From positions 558,001 to 622,000 of the forward strand of contig NZ_AP028136.1 in NCBI RefSeq assembly GCF_030297555.1: a stretch of DNA of 64,000 nucleotides, given 5' to 3'. The translations under genes and the position numbers were made by a program. Below the pieces are notes generated by a model, which had not been told where the DNA came from, searched no databases, and saw nothing but the letters and a program-made list of their open reading frames with translations. The stretch is from Polynucleobacter sp. HIN5 (GTDB lineage: Bacteria; Pseudomonadota; Gammaproteobacteria; Burkholderiales; Burkholderiaceae). Shown here piece after piece: positions 61,426 to 64,000 of this stretch. Each line of letters opens with the position of its first letter. Position 1 is the stretch's first letter.

Positions 61426-62148
61426 ATGTTACTTAAATACCTTTCGTGGCGAAGCGCAGTCACGGTTACGGCTAGTTTGTTATTGACCGCATGCTTGGGT
61501 TCCGTGTCGCATATTCCAAAGACCGAGATTGCGCCCCCTCAACGTACCCCAGTCGTTCGAGCCCCTGCAGTGGGGCAGCAGTGGGTCTATGAAGTTCGTA
61601 ATGTTTTTAATGGCGAGTTGGTTGATATTCTGACCGAGACCGTGGTGTCAGTGGGCCCCAAAGTACAAATTGCTAGAGAGGGTAAAAAACTAGGGAAGTT
61701 ACCTGATGAGATTCAGGAGCCCTGGGGAATGAATTTGCAAGATCCCCACTGGACCCCACCGCAACGATTTACTAAGGTTGTGCCACTCTGGCCACAAGAA
61801 ATGAAGCCTGGCTGGTCTGGTTTTTACCGGACCCGCTATCAGGTGGTTGGATTCCCAGATAATGATTTTTATTGGGGCTTAACCATTCAAGCAAATGCCT
61901 GGAATCGGATTAAAACGCAGGCCGGTGAGTTTGATGCTCTCTATTATGTGAACACCGCAGATTATTTTGAGAGCGACGACTTCATGCGCTACGTCAATAA
62001 TCGCCGGGATCAAGTTTGGTTTGTCCCACAAATTGGGCGCTGGGTGGTACGTGAGAGTTTTGGTGAGTACCTCTGGTTGGGTATGACTGGCTGGTCGCAA
62101 TCCATCAAAGAAGACTATCTGCGCTGGGAACTGATTGCGTGGAAGTAA
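61426..62148 (+). CDS. Putative lipoprotein, 240 aa (tandem paralogue 2)
   Basis: A paralogue of the preceding gene. The ATG at 61426 is chosen since it gives a proper lipoprotein signal with the lipobox LLTACLG; an upstream start at 61396 would place the signal internally and overlap the first gene. Shared elements are PAVGQQWVYEV, DPHWT, PLWPQEM, RYQVVGFPDNDF, AGEFDALYY and PQIGRWVVRES. Function unknown; both are probably lipid-anchored in the periplasm. Confidence 0.75.
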   Translation: MLLKYLSWRSAVTVTASLLLTACLGSVSHIPKTEIAPPQRTPVVRAPAVGQQWVYEVRNVFNGELVDILTETVVSVGPKVQIAREGKKLGKLPDEIQEPWGMNLQDPHWTPPQRFTKVVPLWPQEMKPGWSGFYRTRYQVVGFPDNDFYWGLTIQANAWNRIKTQAGEFDALYYVNTADYFESDDFMRYVNNRRDQVWFVPQIGRWVVRESFGEYLWLGMTGWSQSIKEDYLRWELIAWK

Positions 62149-62157
62149 GCGCCGCCT

Positions 62158-62811
62158 ATGTACTCCGTTAAAGAAATTTTTGCAACTTTGCAAGGTGAGG
62201 GTGCCCAGGCCGGGCGTGCCGCTGTATTTTGCCGATTTGCAGGTTGTAATCTGTGGTCTGGGCGCGAGGAAGATCGATCATCCGCTATTTGCCAGTTTTG
62301 TGACACGGACTTCGTTGGAACCGATGGCATTGGGGGTGGTAAGTTCGCAAGCCCCGAAGAGCTTGCGCAGGCCATTGAAAACGCCTGGATTGATTCGATG
62401 CGAACCCATCGTTATCGCTATGTGGTCATGACCGGCGGAGAGCCGTTATTGCAGCTCGATGAACCCTTAATCAACGCCTTGCATGCCAAGCAATTTGAAA
62501 TTGCGATTGAAACGAATGGTACGATTACTGTTCCCAAGGGGATTGACTGGGTTTGCTTAAGCCCTAAGGCGGGGGCTGAATTGATTGTGAAGCAGGCTCA
62601 TGAAATTAAGTTAGTCGTTCCGCAAGTAGGGCACCAGCCGATTGAATCGGTTTTGCAACGCTTTGAAGCAATGGACTTTCGTCACCGTTACATCCAAGCG
62701 ATGGATGGCCCCAATCTAAGCGACAATATAGCCTTTGCGGTTCAACTGTGCCAAAAGCACCCACTATGGCGCTTAAGTGTGCAAACCCACAAAATGATTG
62801 GAATTCGGTAA
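62158..62811 (+). CDS. queE: 7-carboxy-7-deazaguanine synthase QueE
   Basis: The 217-residue radical-SAM enzyme makes 7-carboxy-7-deazaguanine for queuosine. It has EIFATLQGEGAQAGR at the N terminus and the widely spaced cluster motif C-x14-C-x2-C (CNLWSG ... CQFCDTDF), plus MTGGEPLLQLD. Its stop overlaps the queD start (TAATG). QueC is not in the window. Confidence 0.96.
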   Translation: MYSVKEIFATLQGEGAQAGRAAVFCRFAGCNLWSGREEDRSSAICQFCDTDFVGTDGIGGGKFASPEELAQAIENAWIDSMRTHRYRYVVMTGGEPLLQLDEPLINALHAKQFEIAIETNGTITVPKGIDWVCLSPKAGAELIVKQAHEIKLVVPQVGHQPIESVLQRFEAMDFRHRYIQAMDGPNLSDNIAFAVQLCQKHPLWRLSVQTHKMIGIR

Positions 62812-63269
62812 TGCAGCAACTCACGATTACACGCCGTCTTGAATTTGATGCGGGTCATCGCATTCCCAATCATGGTGGGCAATGCCGCCATTTGCACGGC
62901 CATCGCTATGCAATTGAGTTAACCGTTCAAGGCCCTGTCCATGAAAGTCGCGGCCAGGCAGATGACGGCATGGTGATTGACTTTGGTGATATCAAACGAA
63001 TTGCATTGACCCATTTGGTGGAGCCTTGGGATCATGCATTTTTGGTTGCCAAGCAGGACACCTTACTACTGAACTTCCTCAAAAGCCTGCCCAACCATAA
63101 AACCGTCGTATTGGATGATGTGCCAACCGTTGAGAACTTAGTCAAGTTTGCTTTTGATCGTTTAGCACCAATTTTTGCAGCCGAGACCCAAGGAAAACTT
63201 TCGCTCTTTAGTGTGCGGCTCTACGAGACCCCCAATTGCTGGGCTGATTATCCTGTTCGAGTGGCTTAA
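62811..63269 (+). CDS. queD: 6-carboxytetrahydropterin synthase QueD
   Basis: The 152-residue enzyme forms the substrate of QueE from dihydroneopterin triphosphate. Start ATG at 62811, overlapping queE by one base; the longer frame from 62748 is not supported. The zinc ligands lie in EFDAGHRIPNH and CRHLHGHRY, with the catalytic Cys in the latter. A WDHAFLV motif is present. Confidence 0.96.
   Translation: MQQLTITRRLEFDAGHRIPNHGGQCRHLHGHRYAIELTVQGPVHESRGQADDGMVIDFGDIKRIALTHLVEPWDHAFLVAKQDTLLLNFLKSLPNHKTVVLDDVPTVENLVKFAFDRLAPIFAAETQGKLSLFSVRLYETPNCWADYPVRVA

Positions 63270-64000
<731 letters not shown>

Overview
The window looks like a chromosome segment of a betaproteobacterium of the Burkholderiaceae, most likely Polynucleobacter or a close relative. 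This rests on gene order (kup-radA; dapD-dapE-prmB; smc-zipA-ligA; glnD/map; rpsB-tsf-pyrH-frr-uppS-cdsA-dxr-rseP-bamA-skp-lpxD-fabZ-lpxA-lpxB-rnhB-rRNA methyltransferase; ppsR/ppsA; smpB/ratA-rnfH; guaB-guaA; queE-queD-tadA), short intergenic gaps and moderate GC. No database was consulted, so the genus is an inference.

Region 1 (about 209-20185) is an integrative genomic island of about 20 kb inserted in the initiator tRNA-fMet gene. A perfect 47-bp direct repeat (209-255 and 20139-20185), covering the tRNA from the anticodon to the 3' CCA, marks attL and attR. The complete tRNA lies at the right end (20141-20217, minus strand). A tyrosine recombinase (2013-3356) and clusters of an 11-bp motif near both ends (325-347 and 20008-20071), which look like integrase arm sites, complete the integration module. 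Left of attL is the 3' end of a chromosomal gene, possibly comEC.

The island cargo, left to right, is: an OprB-like carbohydrate porin; a small operon with a secreted heptapeptide-repeat protein; small hypothetical genes including a ribbon-helix-helix regulator; a structured non-coding stretch (5991-6549); more hypothetical genes; a four-gene, ATGA-coupled type I restriction-modification operon (16256 down to 8553); a divergent serine recombinase; a two-gene membrane/coiled-coil cassette bounded by a remnant of a second recombinase 3' end; and a two-gene HEPN-type module. The most unusual gene is the first one of the hsd operon (14625-16256). It fuses an apparently dead HsdM-like methyltransferase lobe, a type I target-recognition domain and a C-terminal AlbA_2/Schlafen-like domain with the E-x4-E-F-K motif. 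With the HEPN module, this makes the island look like a small mobile defence island with possible RNA-directed back-up effectors. That last point is inference.

Region 2 (20218-64000) is conserved core genome: potassium uptake, DNA repair and chromosome segregation, lysine biosynthesis, nitrogen sensing, translation, the outer-membrane and lipid A biogenesis cluster, phosphoenolpyruvate synthase with its regulator, tmRNA-dependent rescue (SmpB), guanine nucleotide synthesis, queuosine precursor synthesis and tRNA adenosine deamination. Less routine details here are a structured leader upstream of rpsB, a long hairpin spanning the frr stop codon, a Nudix gene whose end overlaps glnD, and a tandem pair of paralogous lipoproteins after guaA. 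The window ends inside an LD-carboxypeptidase-like gene.
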